Below, piece by piece: positions 18,911 through 29,532 of a DNA stretch of 64,000 nucleotides. The number at the start of each line of letters is the position of its first letter. The stretch's first letter is position 1. The DNA comes from Bog-473 sp963770645 (lineage in GTDB: Bacteria; Actinomycetota; Acidimicrobiia; Acidimicrobiales; RAAP-2), in contig CAVYQL010000003.1 in assembly GCA_963770645.1 (NCBI GenBank), forward strand, positions 1,240,001-1,304,000. Reading direction: 5' to 3'. A program made the position numbers and the translations under genes. The notes under the pieces are model-generated. The model was not told the DNA's origin, did not search any database, and worked only from the letters and a program-made list of their open reading frames with translations.

Positions 18911-19773
18911 CGCCCTGCCTCCTCGGCGACGTCCGGCGGCGCGGTCGGTCAGGAACCGTTCGGACGCTGACCGGCCGGGCCATGCGCGACAGCCACACGA
19001 ACGCCGTGGTGAAGACCGTCCCGACCAAGACGAGGACGAGCTGGCCGGTGGCGGTGTCGTAGGGGGCGAGGTAGCCACGGTTGAACAGCGCCAGGCCCAC
19101 CAGCGAAGCGTCGCGGTGACGCCGACGACGACCTTGACCGAGGTCCGGGTCCGTGCCCGGCCCGCCTCGACCCGCAGGCGCATGGTGGCCTGGTCCCGGG
19201 CGGCGGCGGCCAGGGAGCCGAGCAGCTCCCCGAGCCGCTGGGCCTGGTGCTCGGCGGCCAGCACCAGGGCGGCCACGACCAGGTCGCCGGTCGGGTCGGC
19301 CACCTCGTCGGCGAAGGCACGCAGGGCCGGGGCCAGCCGCTCGCCTTCGAGGCGGACGGCCAGGGTGACGACCTCGGCGCGGATGGGCAGCGGGGCGACC
19401 GGGGCGGTGGCGATGATGGCCTGCTCCAGGCCGGCCGCAGCCGGCCATGGTGTCGCGCAGCATCTCGGCCCACCCGGCGACCGCCTCGATGCGCCCGACG
19501 GCCGCCTGGTGGCGCCGGGCGCCGCCCAACAGGCTCGGGGGCGCCCCATCCGGCCAGGCCGGCCAGCACGGCGCCGACCGGCCACCCCGTGGCCGCCCCG
19601 ACGACCACGGCCGCACCGACGGCCGAGCCCGATGCGCAAGGTCGGCCTGCTCCACCTTCGGGCGCAGCGACTCCCGGCGCGGGCGGGCCACCTCGACGCC
19701 GCGCCAGCCGGCGACGACGAGCACCAGGCCGAGGCCGACACCAGCTCCGCAGCAGGGCCGCCAGGGCGCTCAC
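18907..19773 (-). CDS. tadB: TadB-like inner membrane platform protein, frame broken
   Basis: About 288 residues. The F domain reads EAVAGWAEMLRDTMA, GLEQAIIATAPVAPLPIRAE, LAPALRAFADEVADPTGDLV, AAARDQATMRLRVEAGRART and ends with helices SLVGLALFNRGYLAPYD and GQLVLVLVGTVFTTAFVWLS. It is the partner of TadC. At least four frame changes fall between 18935 and 19755. The GTG start at 19773 overlaps the tadA stop. Confidence 0.8.
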
Positions 19774-21090
19774 CGTTCCCACCAGCCCTGGCGGGCGCTC
19801 CAGCAGGTCGGGGTCGAAGCCGACGCCGACGAGCTCGTCCAGGGTCTCGGCGCGCATCGGCGCGCCGGGCACGGCCCGGCCGTCGGGACCGGGCCGGAAG
19901 ATCTCGTTGGAGACGACCATCGGCCCCTCGGCGTCGATGACCTCGCGGACCGAGGACACGAAGCGGGACTCGCCGTCTTGGGCCAAGGTGGACGACGAAG
20001 TCGCACGGCGTTGGCGACGAGGAGGTTGGTCGCCTCCAGGGGCAGGCGCTCGGGGGCCTGGACGGCGTAGGTGGCGAGCTTGGAGAACGCGCCCTTGGAG
20101 ACTCGACGCGTGCAGCGTGGCCATCGACCCGTCGGTGCCCTGGGACATGGCGTTGAACAGGGCCAGGACCTCCTCGCCTCGGGCCTCGCCCACGATGACC
20201 CGGTCGGGGCTCATGCGCAGCGCCCAGCGCACCAGCTCGGCCAGGCTGACCCCGCCCTCGCCTTCGAGGTTCGGCTCCCGGGCCTCCAGCGCCACGACGT
20301 CGGGGTGCAGGTCCGGGAAGCGGTCGAGGCCCAGCTCGAAGGAGTCCTCGATGGTGACGAGCCGCTCGCACGGCGGGATGTCGGCGGCCATGGCCCGCAG
20401 CAGCGTGGTCTTGCCCGACGCCGGTCCCGCCGCAGATGATGCAGGACTTGCGCGCCCACATGACGGCCTGCGAAGAAATCGTGCAGGGCCACGTCGACGG
20501 TGCCCATGCGCGACCAGGTCGTCGAGGGTGACCCGCAGGTAGCGGTGGCGGCGGATCGACACGCACGGCCGGGCCGACACGGCCATGACGGCGAACAGGC
20601 GCGACCCGTCGGGGAGCTGCAGGGAGAGTCGCGGCGAGCCCCGGTCGAAGCGGCGCTCGCCGATCCCGATCCGGGCCGCCGCGGTGCGCAGCAGCTCCAC
20701 CAGCTCGGCGTCGGAGGAGGCGATCGGCGCCACCTGCTCCCGGCGCCCGTCGGCGTAGCGGACGAAGACCTGGTCGCAGCCGTTGGCGTTGATGTTCTCG
20801 ATCTCCGGATCGTCCAGCAGTCGCTGGAGGCGGTTCAGGCGGAACAGGGCGTCGAAGGTGGCCCGGGACAGCTCGTCCTCCTCGGCCGCAGAAAGCACTT
20901 CGGTGCGGTCGCGTAAGGCTTCCTTGGCCCGCCGTTCCAGCACTTCGGCGATGAGCTGGCGTCCGAGCGCCTGTTCGTCGGCCCCCGAGAGGGCTGGCCG
21001 CCCGGCGGCGGTCATCTCACGCTCGCGGGCCGACAGTGCCGAGAGGACCTCCGAGCGCAGGCCGGCCACCACCGCGGCGTCGGCCGTCAC
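19770..21090 (-). CDS. tadA: TadA/CpaF pilus ATPase, frame broken
   Basis: About 440 residues; hexameric ATPase that drives pilus assembly. N-terminal helices are followed by DPEIENINANGCDQVFVRYA, then IRRHRYLRVTLDDLV, a Walker A that reads GGTG-GKTTLLRAMA after correction, LVTIEDSFELGL, the Asp/His boxes EGEGGVSLAELVRWALRMSP, Walker B-like DRVIVGEARGEEVLALFNAM, and SQGTDGSMATLHA. Breaks near 20420-20510 are three single extra bases within 90 bases; others lie near 19990-20095. The GTG at 21090 overlaps the upstream stop. All active-site motifs are kept. Confidence 0.88.
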
Positions 21091-21949
21091 CGCGCCACCC
21101 CTTCCGGCTCGCTGCCGTTGCGCGATGGGACCTGGCCGCTTGCCCGCCAGCCCCGCCACACCCGGCTCCGTACCGACACCGTCCCGAACGCATCTGCGTT
21201 CGTATCGTTCTCACCGACCACCGCCTCGCCTGCCGACGGCGTTATCGCTCCGGCTCGGTCTTCGACCAGGCGGCTGGCCAACGTCCGCACGGCCCGCACC
21301 AGCGGGGCCAGGCGCAGCTCCCGAGCAGAGGCCTGCACGGCGAGGAGCAAGTCGGCCGCCTTTGGGTCCCACGGCACGCGGGCCAGTACCTCGGTGCCGA
21401 GCGTGTCGGCGATCTCCGCGTCGGGGTAGGGGCCGTCGCCGACCATCACCAGCCCGGCGTGCCCCCCATCGAGGGGACCTGCATCTCGCCAGGTCGCCAG
21501 CGCCTGGAGGTCGGCCAGTCGTGGGCGTCCCACCAGCACCCGTCGATCTGCTCGCTCCCACATCGCCAGCGCGGTCGAGCCCGGGGTCGAGGCGTCCGCA
21601 ATCGACGAGCACGTCGGCGTCCAACTCGCGCAGCCGAGCGAACACCGGCCCGAGCATTCCGAGCGCGCTCCGTGCTTGGTCGGCCAAGGCCGGCCCGACC
21701 AGCACCGCCTCACCACCGGGCAGGTGCTGGCAGTGCTCCCACACCATGTTCGGGTCGCCGCCCCGACGGGCCGCGGCCGCCAGTGATACCAGTCCGGGCT
21801 CGGGCGCCCAACCCGACGCCGCACCTACCGTCCCGCCAGCCGGGTCGGCCTCTACCAGCAGCACGCTGCCGTTCCGAAGGCCAGGTGGCGGCCAGCCCGA
21901 CGGCCAGGGTCGTCACCCCGCAGGAACGAACCGAGCCGAGCGCCAGCAC
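21087..21949 (-). CDS. TadZ/CpaE-like ParA-family protein, frame broken
   Basis: About 286 residues. The N-terminus MLALGSVRSCGVTTLAVGLA is a deviant P-loop: the usual KGGxGKT is replaced by S-C-G-V-T-T, so Walker A lysines are missing, as in many TadZ proteins. It continues LLVEADPAGGTVGAASGWAP (ParA switch I-like Asp), DADVLVDCGRLDPG, RRVLVGRPRLADLQALATWR, and AEIADTLGTEVLARVPWDPK. It would place the pilus machine at a cell site. Frame changes near 21600 and 21880. Confidence 0.75.
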
Positions 21950-21957
21950 GCGCCACC

Positions 21958-22641
21958 TCAGGCTCCGACCTCGACCAGGCTGGCCTGACCGGCCGCCGCC
22001 AGCGCCGCCACCTCGTCGGCGTCGCTCGCCGCAACCTGCAGCGAGAACACCGTCGGCTCGTCCGAGTCGGCTGGGGCGACGGTGACCGCCAAGACGGTGG
22101 CATTGATCGGGCTGCCGCTCGCCACGCTCGCTGTGCTCGTGCCCGAGGACCCAGACGCGACCGGCACCACCTGCACCCGGTCCCCTGGCGCCACTTCCGG
22201 CGGGTAGGCGCCGGCCTTCAAGCCGACCGCCACCACGTCGGATCCCGACCCGACCGCGGGCGCCGAGCCCACCTCGGTCGCGGTGAGCAACGAGCCGGCC
22301 ACGAGAGGCACCGCCACGCGCCGTCCGAGGACCGTCGCCTCCTGATCGACCGGTACGACGTCGAGCCCACTCCCCGTCGACACCCGGACTGCTCGCAGGT
22401 CGCCTGACGTGAGAACCTGGCCGGCCGAGACGGGCTGGGCCACGACCAGCACCTGCTCCCGGCTGCCGAGGTGCACCGACGCGTCGGCGAAGGCCAGAGC
22501 GCAGCCGAGCACCAAGAGCACGCCGAGCGCCACCAGTGGCGCCTGGCGATGACGCCTGGTGGCGGCTGCGGACGGCACCGGGCGTGACCGCTCATCTGCT
22601 CGCCGTCCGTTCGTCCGAGGTGTCGTCGCCGTCGTTGCCAT
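21958..22641 (-). CDS. cpaB: CpaB/RcpC-like SAF-domain pilus protein
   Basis: About 227 residues from ATG at 22641, which follows GGAAGG; an earlier ATG would overlap the upstream gene. One membrane helix (APLVALGVLLVLGCALAF) is followed by a SAF domain (VLVVAQPVSAGQVLTSGDLR; VAVPLVAGSLLTATEVGS), then a RcpC-type region with GDRVQVVPVASG. It contacts peptidoglycan or the pilus channel. Intact frame. Confidence 0.8.
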   Translation of the reverse strand: MATTATTPRTNGRRADERSRPVPSAAATRRHRQAPLVALGVLLVLGCALAFADASVHLGSREQVLVVAQPVSAGQVLTSGDLRAVRVSTGSGLDVVPVDQEATVLGRRVAVPLVAGSLLTATEVGSAPAVGSGSDVVAVGLKAGAYPPEVAPGDRVQVVPVASGSSGTSTASVASGSPINATVLAVTVAPADSDEPTVFSLQVAASDADEVAALAAAGQASLVEVGA

Positions 22642-22654
22642 CCGTCGCCTTCCT

Positions 22655-23546
22655 TCAGTTGCCTCCACCGCTCGGGGTGTTGATCGCCTGTGACTCGGTC
22701 ACCGTCACACCAACATCGGCCGCAGGGCCGGCCTGGATGCCGAGGTTCCCGCCACCTGGCGCACCGGCTGCAGTCCAGGTCACTGACCAATAGACCGTCG
22801 CCGAGACTGCGTAATTGCCGGCCTCGGGCCAGGTGTAGGAGCAGTCGGTCGTAGCGTCAGGATCCGACGAGCTGTAGGGAGTCCCAGGGTCCGTCGCAGG
22901 TCACCGAGGTGCCGTCTCCCATGTCCCACACCACTTTCGACGGGCTCGCCGTGGCCGTGACCGTGACCGGACCCGCCGTGGCCGATGCGGTGAGGGTGCG
23001 CCACGCGCCAGGGTCGACCCATAGCCAGGTCGCCACCCCGACGAGTTGCGGAGAGCCGTCGGGCGGAGCCATTTCGATACTCGGTGATCCAAGGCCAAGC
23101 TGCTGTATCGCCTGCTGCGCGATAACCGCTGGATCCACCGCTACGGTGACCGCCCCCGGCTGGGCGCCGGTCACCCAAACCGGCGGCATGGGATCGATCG
23201 CTCCGGGTCCGGCGCAGATGGGGAACACCCACTCGCCCGGCTGGGCGCCGCCCACCCCGAGCGTCGACGTCGCGGATGGTTGTGCCGTGTAGGTGCAGCC
23301 GTAGGGCTGGTTGGGGTTCGGCTTACCAGGCGGCGGGTCGCTCTTCGCCGCTGTCGCCCACTGCGAACTCTGCGGTGGGGTCCAGTACGTGTGCCCCGCT
23401 TGGACAGTGAGCTGACCGCCCGAGGCTTGGGCGTTGGCGTAGTTGTTCTGTCCGTCCCCGTCGGCCGCCCACGCGCGGCCCACCCCGGTACCCAGGGAAG
23501 CGGTGGCGGCGACCGTTGCCGTGAGGATCAGGAGCCAGACACGCAT
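22655..23546 (-). CDS. Secreted PKD-like protein of the Tad operon, frame broken
   Basis: About 296 residues. A signal peptide (MRVWLLILTATVAATASLGT, cleavage near GRAWAA-DG) is followed by a Gly/Thr/Pro-rich outer region and a PKD-like beta fold: VTVTATASPSKVVWDMGDGT, then VTCDGP and, after removing one extra C near 22875, GTPYSSSDPDATTDCSYTWP, and SATVYWSVTWTAAGAPGGGN. Such proteins accompany actinobacterial Tad genes and probably sit on the pilus or cell surface. ATG overlaps the preceding lipoprotein gene by 19 bases. Confidence 0.75.
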
Positions 23547-24091
23547 TTCCCATCCGTCACCGTCTGCTTGGACACTTTCCAGGTGCCGCCCGAGAGGACC
23601 AGCGTGGCGGTCACGCCATCACTTTCTGGTGGGGTGACTGGCGGCACCGGCTTGCCCGTGGCCTTGTAAACGAGCTCGTTCGCGCTGTAGGCGCAGTCCA
23701 CGACGGTGGCCGACGTGGCCGATAGCGCCGTGACCTTGGGATGCAGAGTGGTCGGCCCGCGCCCGACGATCCCCTGCATCTGGTCGGCCAGAAGGTTGGC
23801 CTTCACGCTTTGAAGTTGCGGGTCAACCATCGTCGACGCCAGGGCCGGATCGGACGGGTTGGCGTCGGCCAAGGCGCCCTCGAATGCCGTCCAGGAATCT
23901 CGGTACGCGGTCAGCACCGCAGTGGTTTGCGGCGAGACGCTGTCGGATGGCACCGACGAAGCAGTCGTTGTCGTCGTCGTCGGAGGCGCAGCATCGGGCG
24001 TTGACGAGCCACACCCTGCGGCCACGACCGCCAGAGCAAGTCCGCCGACCAGCCACAAGGCCGGCATCAAGTGCCTTCTGGCCCGCCTCAT
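23528..24091 (-). CDS. Lipoprotein, first gene of the Tad operon
   Basis: About 187 residues from ATG at 24091; ATGs at 24151 and 24067 are also possible. A hydrophobic signal (LWLVGGLALAVVAAGCGSST) ends in the lipobox V-A-A-G-C, followed by a Thr-rich linker and an NTF2-like or DUF-type small domain (VLTAYRDSWTAFEGALADAN; PTTLHPKVTALSATSATVVD; GGTWKVSKQTVTDGKC). Membrane-anchored on the outer face. The domain is common next to actinobacterial Tad genes but has no known activity. Confidence 0.75.
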   Translation of the reverse strand: MRRARRHLMPALWLVGGLALAVVAAGCGSSTPDAAPPTTTTTTASSVPSDSVSPQTTAVLTAYRDSWTAFEGALADANPSDPALASTMVDPQLQSVKANLLADQMQGIVGRGPTTLHPKVTALSATSATVVDCAYSANELVYKATGKPVPPVTPPESDGVTATLVLSGGTWKVSKQTVTDGKCVSGS

Positions 24092-24492
24092 CGGACCGCA
24101 CCGCCTCGGATTCGCGCCGACCTTTGGCGCGACGCAGGCGACAGACACCAACGACCAACGACAAAGGTCATGCCTCTACCTCACTTACCGTCGTACCCGA
24201 CTCCGAGAGGCGCGAAACAGACAAAGCCGACTTGTTTGGCGCGTCTTTGGCCCGCCACACCCCCGATGCACTCGGGACTGCCGGTTCACCGGGTCCGCCG
24301 TCCGCGGCCTAACTTCCAGCCGACGCGGCCGAGCCCTCGCCCGCCGACCGCCGAGTTGTCAGCGGGCCGCTTCGCCGATCAGGTCGGCCAAGGCGGGATT
24401 GGCGACGAACCGGGCGAGACGCCGCGGGGCTTGTAGGCGGAGCGGCGAACGTCGGGTACGAGGGCGCGTTGCCCTTCCCAGCCGATCGGGCG
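24092..24492. other. No gene seen; upstream region of the Tad operon
   Basis: Open frames here are not supported by ribosome sites or composition. The region separates the metallopeptidase gene from the Tad operon on the same strand, so it should hold the Tad promoter. I found neither a hairpin with T tract nor a copy of the motif seen at 48831-48869. Confidence 0.5.
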
Positions 24493-25023
24493 CTACGACT
24501 CGAGCCGAGCGTCTGCAAGGATCTCGCCGACTTCGTGCCCACTCAGGTGATGTCTCGCGATGAGTGCCTCTGCCGTCCGATGAATGGTTAAGCGGTGACG
24601 GGCGACCGCTTGCATCGCCGCTGTGACGTACCCCGTGACTACGGCCTGTTGGGCGTCGCTCAGACCCTCCAGCCACCCCATCCCTCGTCTGAGGATTTTA
24701 AGGTCCTCGTCATAGGTCTGACCGATTGAGTCCTTGTAGAACTCCAGCTCTGCCGCGGCTCCAGCCATAAGGACAACGCCCATCTGATCGGGCTTCTCGC
24801 GGATCAATCGTCTGGCGTCGCCTTCTGGAGCGTCGAACCTGGCTCCTCCGGCCATCAATCCGGAATCAGTCGATCCCAGATCACCAATCTGTACCTCCAA
24901 GAGGGGCAGATTCAGCGTTATCCCTATGACGGCGTGTCCGGCCTCGTGCACGGCCACGTGGGACCACAGCCTCGCTTGGGTGAGGCTCGCCAGATCGATC
25001 GATCGGCCATCCACGGTAACCAT
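24493..25023 (-). CDS. M41-like HEAGH metallopeptidase
   Basis: 176 residues with the zinc motif H26-E-A-G-H30 (VAVHEAGHAVIGITL), as in the peptidase part of FtsH, and a downstream helix with acidic residues (AGAAAELEFYKDSIGQTYDE) that could supply the third ligand. The AAA domain of FtsH is absent and no membrane helix is seen, so this is a free-standing peptidase. Single-domain HEAGH peptidases occur in mobile elements and may act on a partner's cleavage site. ATG at 25023. Divergent from the GIY-YIG gene with 32 bases between starts. Confidence 0.75.
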   Translation of the reverse strand: MVTVDGRSIDLASLTQARLWSHVAVHEAGHAVIGITLNLPLLEVQIGDLGSTDSGLMAGGARFDAPEGDARRLIREKPDQMGVVLMAGAAAELEFYKDSIGQTYDEDLKILRRGMGWLEGLSDAQQAVVTGYVTAAMQAVARHRLTIHRTAEALIARHHLSGHEVGEILADARLES

Positions 25024-25055
25024 CGTGCCAGAGGGACCAGGCGTACCCTGATCAG

Positions 25056-25880
25056 ATGCCCTCTGGCGGGAAGACCCCCGCGACCTCGGCTGGTCCCACC
25101 CCCCTGGGATGGCGCCCGGGCGTCGCCGAACAGCTCGGCTACTACGTCTATCTGCTGGTCGATCCTCGCGCCGGACACGACCGGGTCTTCTATGTGGGCA
25201 AAGGCACCGATGGGCGCTGCTTCACCCACATCGTCGAGGCCCGTCGACGGCCGACAGTGACCCGAAGCGGCGACTACGTCAAGCTGGATACCATCCGAGA
25301 CATCGAGTCGGGAGGTCAACCGGTTGGGATCGAGATCCTCCGCCACGGACTCGACGAGGACTCGGCATTCATGCTCGAATCGGCGACGATCGATCTGCTG
25401 GGCTTCGACGACCTGGCCAACCGGGTAGTTGGACAACACGCAGTGTCACTGGGCCGAGCCGACGTCGGCGAGGTCAACGCTCGCCTGGGAGCGCACCCAG
25501 TCACCTTCCTGCCCGAGGACAGGCTGGTTCTCATCCGAGTGGCTCGGGAGTTCCACCGAGGTATCGATGAGGTCGCGCTCTACGAAGCCACCCGCCGGTG
25601 GTGGAGGGTGGATGCCCGCCGACGTCAGCTGGGTGCCGCTAGTGCGCCCGATTTCGCCCTGTCGGTTTACCGCGGAGTGGTCCGGGCCGCCTATCGGATC
25701 GAAGGTTGGGAGCCCGCACCAACGGAAGAGGTAAAGGCCGACACGAAGGTGGCCGGGCGATGGGGGTTCTGGGGTACCCCGGCCATCGAGCTGCTCGAGC
25801 GCTACGGGTTCGGCGACGTCACCTCGATGCTTCCGCAGGCGGCCCAGAATCCGCTGCGCTACGTGAATTGCGGGAGTTGA
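25056..25880 (+). CDS. GIY-YIG domain protein (LEM-3-like)
   Basis: 274 residues. Residues 29-60 hold the GIY-YIG core: YYVYLLVDPRAGHDRVFYVG then KGTDGRCFTH, where the YIG part is YVG, and a Glu in FMLESATIDLLGF fits the metal-binding residue of LEM-3-like nucleases. The second half (about 150-274) is an added domain ending in an SFII-like binding region that I do not recognise. Followed after 2 bases by the HNH nuclease gene, so the two are coupled. Confidence 0.8.
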   Translation: MPSGGKTPATSAGPTPLGWRPGVAEQLGYYVYLLVDPRAGHDRVFYVGKGTDGRCFTHIVEARRRPTVTRSGDYVKLDTIRDIESGGQPVGIEILRHGLDEDSAFMLESATIDLLGFDDLANRVVGQHAVSLGRADVGEVNARLGAHPVTFLPEDRLVLIRVAREFHRGIDEVALYEATRRWWRVDARRRQLGAASAPDFALSVYRGVVRAAYRIEGWEPAPTEEVKADTKVAGRWGFWGTPAIELLERYGFGDVTSMLPQAAQNPLRYVNCGS

Positions 25881-25882
25881 GT

Positions 25883-26662
25883 GTGGCGACGGCACCCCGG
25901 TTCCTGGCTGACCAATGCGCCAACTGCGACGCCGCCTTGGAGATCGAGAACCAGACCCTCTTCTGTGGAGAATTCTGTACGCAGTTGGCCAGCTTCGTGC
26001 GATATGCCCGGCGCGTCGTGCGCGATCCCGTCCGCTCGGTGGACTCAGAGGTGAGAGAGGCGATCCGGACCCGGATGGCGATCCTGATAGGGGGTGGCTA
26101 CCCCGAGCGGGCACGGCGGCTGACCGACGAACAGCGCTCTGCGATCATCGAGCGCGATGAGGGAAAGTGCGTCCGATGCGGCGAACCGGCCAACGAGATC
26201 GACCACATCGCCGGGAGCGCGAGCGACCCTTCCAACCTCCAGCTCCTCTGTGACCGCTGCCACAACGCCAAGACTAAGCAGGCCTTCGTCCCAGCCAGTC
26301 CCGAGCAGAGCGCTTGGGCCAGGGACCTGTGGGAGACCCGAATCTTCGTCGAGCAGCCGACGCGACTCTGCGACGACGACCAGCGCTGGGATTCTGTATG
26401 GCGCAAGCTCAAATCTGAGCGCGGCGAACGCCTCTGGGAGCGCCTCGTTGATGAGACCGGCCTGCGGCGAGAGGACTTCAAGGGCTCGAAGATGAAGTGG
26501 CCCGACATCGTGGCCGAGGCCTACGACTCCAACGTGCTGTCGGGTGAGGACCTGGAAGGGGTCTGGGACGACATCGACCCCGGCGGAGGCGACCGAGTCG
26601 GCACCGAGGAGGAGTACGAGGAAGCGTGGTACCTCCGGGCTCAGATGGAGAAGGGAGACTGA
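25883..26662 (+). CDS. HNH endonuclease
   Basis: About 259 residues from GTG at 25883, 2 bases after the GIY-YIG stop, with GGGAG just upstream inside that gene. An N-terminal zinc knuckle (QCANCDAAL...FCGEFC) precedes the HNH core: ERDEGKCVRCGEPANEIDHI, then SNLQLLCDRCHNAKT, giving two CxxC pairs and the D-H catalytic start. A C-terminal acidic region (EDLEGVWDDIDPGG) follows. Two different nucleases in one coupled pair suggests defence or mobile-element function. Confidence 0.82.
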   Translation: MATAPRFLADQCANCDAALEIENQTLFCGEFCTQLASFVRYARRVVRDPVRSVDSEVREAIRTRMAILIGGGYPERARRLTDEQRSAIIERDEGKCVRCGEPANEIDHIAGSASDPSNLQLLCDRCHNAKTKQAFVPASPEQSAWARDLWETRIFVEQPTRLCDDDQRWDSVWRKLKSERGERLWERLVDETGLRREDFKGSKMKWPDIVAEAYDSNVLSGEDLEGVWDDIDPGGGDRVGTEEEYEEAWYLRAQMEKGD

Positions 26663-26804
26663 ACGCTCGTCAGTAGCGCGATTAGGGCTGTGTCTCCGCC
26701 ATTCGCCGGAGGATCTTCGGTCTGGTGTCGGTCCGGGGCTTGCTCTCGTGCTTGGGCATCGTCACGGTCGTCACCTCGACCGGTTTGCGTTGCGAGGTCC
26801 GGCC

Positions 26805-29532
26805 TCAGGCACCGACCACCCCAGTCACCAGCTCCGCCAGCTGGCTGACGAGCTCGCCGGCGTCGTAGCAGATGTGCGTGGACCCAGGTGCCCAGGCCGC
26901 CCCACGTGTTGACGGCCTCGACCCATCGCCGGGCCGCAGTCGCCTTGGCGTCGTCCTTCTCGTCCGGGTCGCCCTTGCCTTCGAGGAGCACGATCAGGCC
27001 GCTCGTGAGGCGCACCACGAAGTCGGGTCGGTAGCGGTAGGTCAGCCCAAAATACAGGTACGGGATCTCCAAGAAGAGCTTGTGGTTCTTCACCCAGGCT
27101 ACGACGTCGTCGTCGGCGTCGAGGACGGCGCAGATCTTGCGCTCGAGGCCGGAGTCCACACGGCGTGCGACAGGTGGCTCTTGGCGGTCGGGACGCAGTG
27201 GTCCGTGGGCGCGTCGAAGTTGAGCCCGTCGGTCGAGCCGATGGGCTGGTACTCGTCGAGCGCGGGCAGGAACCGCTCGGGACCTTCGCCGGGCCGGAGC
27301 GCCGCGCCGAGGCGCTCACGAATGAGGGTGAGGTAGCGCAGGTTGCAGATCTCACGCGGGTCGACGTCCTTGTCGTAGGCGATCTTCCCGCCCTCCTCGA
27401 CCGGGCGGATGACCCGCTGAGCGATCTCAAGCGCCTGCGGGAACAGCCACGGCTTGTCGTAGGGCTCGATCAGCCCGGCCGCGACCCGGAACAGCAGCCG
27501 CTGGATGCGGAAGTTCTCGTACGCGCGGTCGCGGTCCTGGATCTCGCCGCCCATGCCGGCGTGAGGGATGCCGAGGTCGAACTCGACGTAGGTGTCGGTC
27601 GGGTCGAACCGCGGGGTGATCCGGATCGGTTCGATGGCGTCGAAGTCGACGTCGAGCGTGTCCTCGATGTCGGGGACGACTTGGACGATCCGGGGGAACT
27701 GGATCCTCAGCTCGTCCCGGTCGTTCACCGTGTAGACGTTCGTGTAGTCCGGCGGCTTCGACGGTGCCGCGCTGTCGTAGCGGGCCATCGGCAGCAGCTG
27801 GAACGGCACGCCGTAGACGTCGACGTACTCCGGCTCGGCCAGGTTGGAGTAGTCGCTGCGGCGAAGCCCGCGCCCGACGACCTGCTCGCAGAGCAGCTGA
27901 GATTGGAAGGCGCGCAGCCCGAGGATCTGGGTGACGTTGCGGGCGTCCCAGCCCTCGGTGAGCATGGCCACGGTGACCAGGCAGCGGATGTTGCGCCGGG
28001 TTTGCCGGGCTTGCCGACGGTGGCGACGAGCTCGCGGATCTCTTCGGCCGCCGCGTTTCCCACGCCGGACTCGGCCTTGTTCCAGCGCGTCGGTGTCGAT
28101 GCGCACGGTGACCGGCGGTCCCGACGTCGGGTTGACCAGGTCCGGGGACGCCTCACCGAGGACGGCGATGTGGTGTTCGATCAGGCGGGCCACGTTGGTG
28201 TCGTGGCAGATGACGATCATGACCGGCGGCACGTCCCGCCCGGCGTCCTCCCACGCCGTGAACGTCTCCTCCCAGGCGCCGGCGAGCTGCTTGAGCGGGC
28301 CATCGGCCTCGGCGAGGTAGTCGGTCAGCGGGTGCGCGTCCTCTTCGGACTCGTGCGCTTCGGGAGCGTCTCCTTGATGTAGTCCCAGAGGCGGCGGTAC
28401 TTGGGGATCGCCTCGCCGGTGTTGTCGTCGGTCGGGGTGCGAGGGATCTTCACCAGCCCGCTCTCGATGGCGTCGACGAGGGCGAAGTCGGAGACGATCC
28501 ACGGGAACGGCGTCCAGGCGCGCTCCTTGAAGGAGCTCGGGAACATCGGCGTGGCCGAGCAGTCGATCGCTCGGAGAATCTCTCGGTGGCGGTGGATGCG
28601 TTCGAGGCCGTCGATCCACACGGTCGCCTCGCGCACCTCGTCGGCATCGACGCCGCGCAGCGGCGATGTCCTCGCGGGAAGCGGTAGGCGTGGTGCGCCT
28701 CGTCGTTGAGCACCAGCACCCGACCGGATGGCGAGAGATCCGTCGAGCACGCGGCGGCAGAAGGCCGCGTCGGATTCGCGGCCGCGCCGGACGACCGATC
28801 GCTTCGGGTCCTCCTTCGGTGCGAGCTGGTGCCAGTTCATTACCTGGACGTGGAACTGGCCCAGCGAGACCCGAGTACTGGGGCGGGATGAGGTCGAACT
28901 CGGCGAAGACCGACTCGGGGTGCTTGGGGTCGAGGCCGCCCGCGCCGACGAGGCGGTCGCGGACGGTGATGTTCGGGGCTGACCACCAGGATCTGGTCGC
29001 TGAACCGGGGATCCTGGCGGTTGGCGACCTTGTTGAGTCCGCTCCAGGCCGCGATGAGCGCCATCACGAGCGTCTTGCCGATCCCGGTGGCCATCTTTAC
29101 GGCCCAGCGGGTGTAGGCCTCACCCGACGGCGGCACTGCGATCCCCACTTTGCGGTGGCCGGGCGCCTCGGTCGAGGAAGACGACCGTCTCGACGGCTTC
29201 CTGCTGGCAGAAGAAGGGCCGGGTGTTGTTGAGGCGACCGCTCGTCGTCGAACCAGTGCCGAAGCAGGTCACGGGTCAGCACCGTGGCGCCGGGGTAGCC
29301 GTCCTCTCGCCACGTCCGCACACGGTCACGCATGTCGTTGACGACCTCGAAGCCGATGATCTCGTCGGTGATCTTGAGTTCGCCGTCGGGCGAGGCTGCC
29401 AGATACCCGGCCGTGCGTCGGCCTTCGCGGATCTCGGGCACGAGTCCGCTGAAGTGCCAGTGGCGGGTCGGTTCGGCGAAGGGATCGTTGATGATCGGGT
29501 TGCCTCGAGACGACCTGGCCGGCTTCGGTCAC
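26805..29532 (-). CDS. Type III-like restriction helicase-nuclease (Res), several frame breaks
   Basis: About 905 residues. Helicase motif I VKMATGIGKTLVMALIAAWS (near 29070), DEAH-like motif II VLNDEAHHAYR (near 28700), motif III-like CSATPMFPSSF, motif V VTVAMLTEGWDARNVTQILG and motif VI VVGRGLRRSDYSNL. The C-terminus has a PD-(D/E)XK nuclease: YRYRPDFVVRL then GLIVLLEGKGD. The layout matches the helicase subunits of type III systems of the kind named BPTD_3080 family. GTG at 29532 overlaps the methyltransferase stop (GTGA). At least six frame changes; motifs are all kept, so loss of function is not implied. Confidence 0.8.

Noticed and set aside
26805..29532. Long open frames opposite the restriction helicase (up to 405 codons) and opposite Tad, T4SS and integrase genes (up to about 500 codons)
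   Set aside because: They are shadows caused by high GC. They lack ribosome sites, known motifs and normal composition, while the other strand has family motifs.
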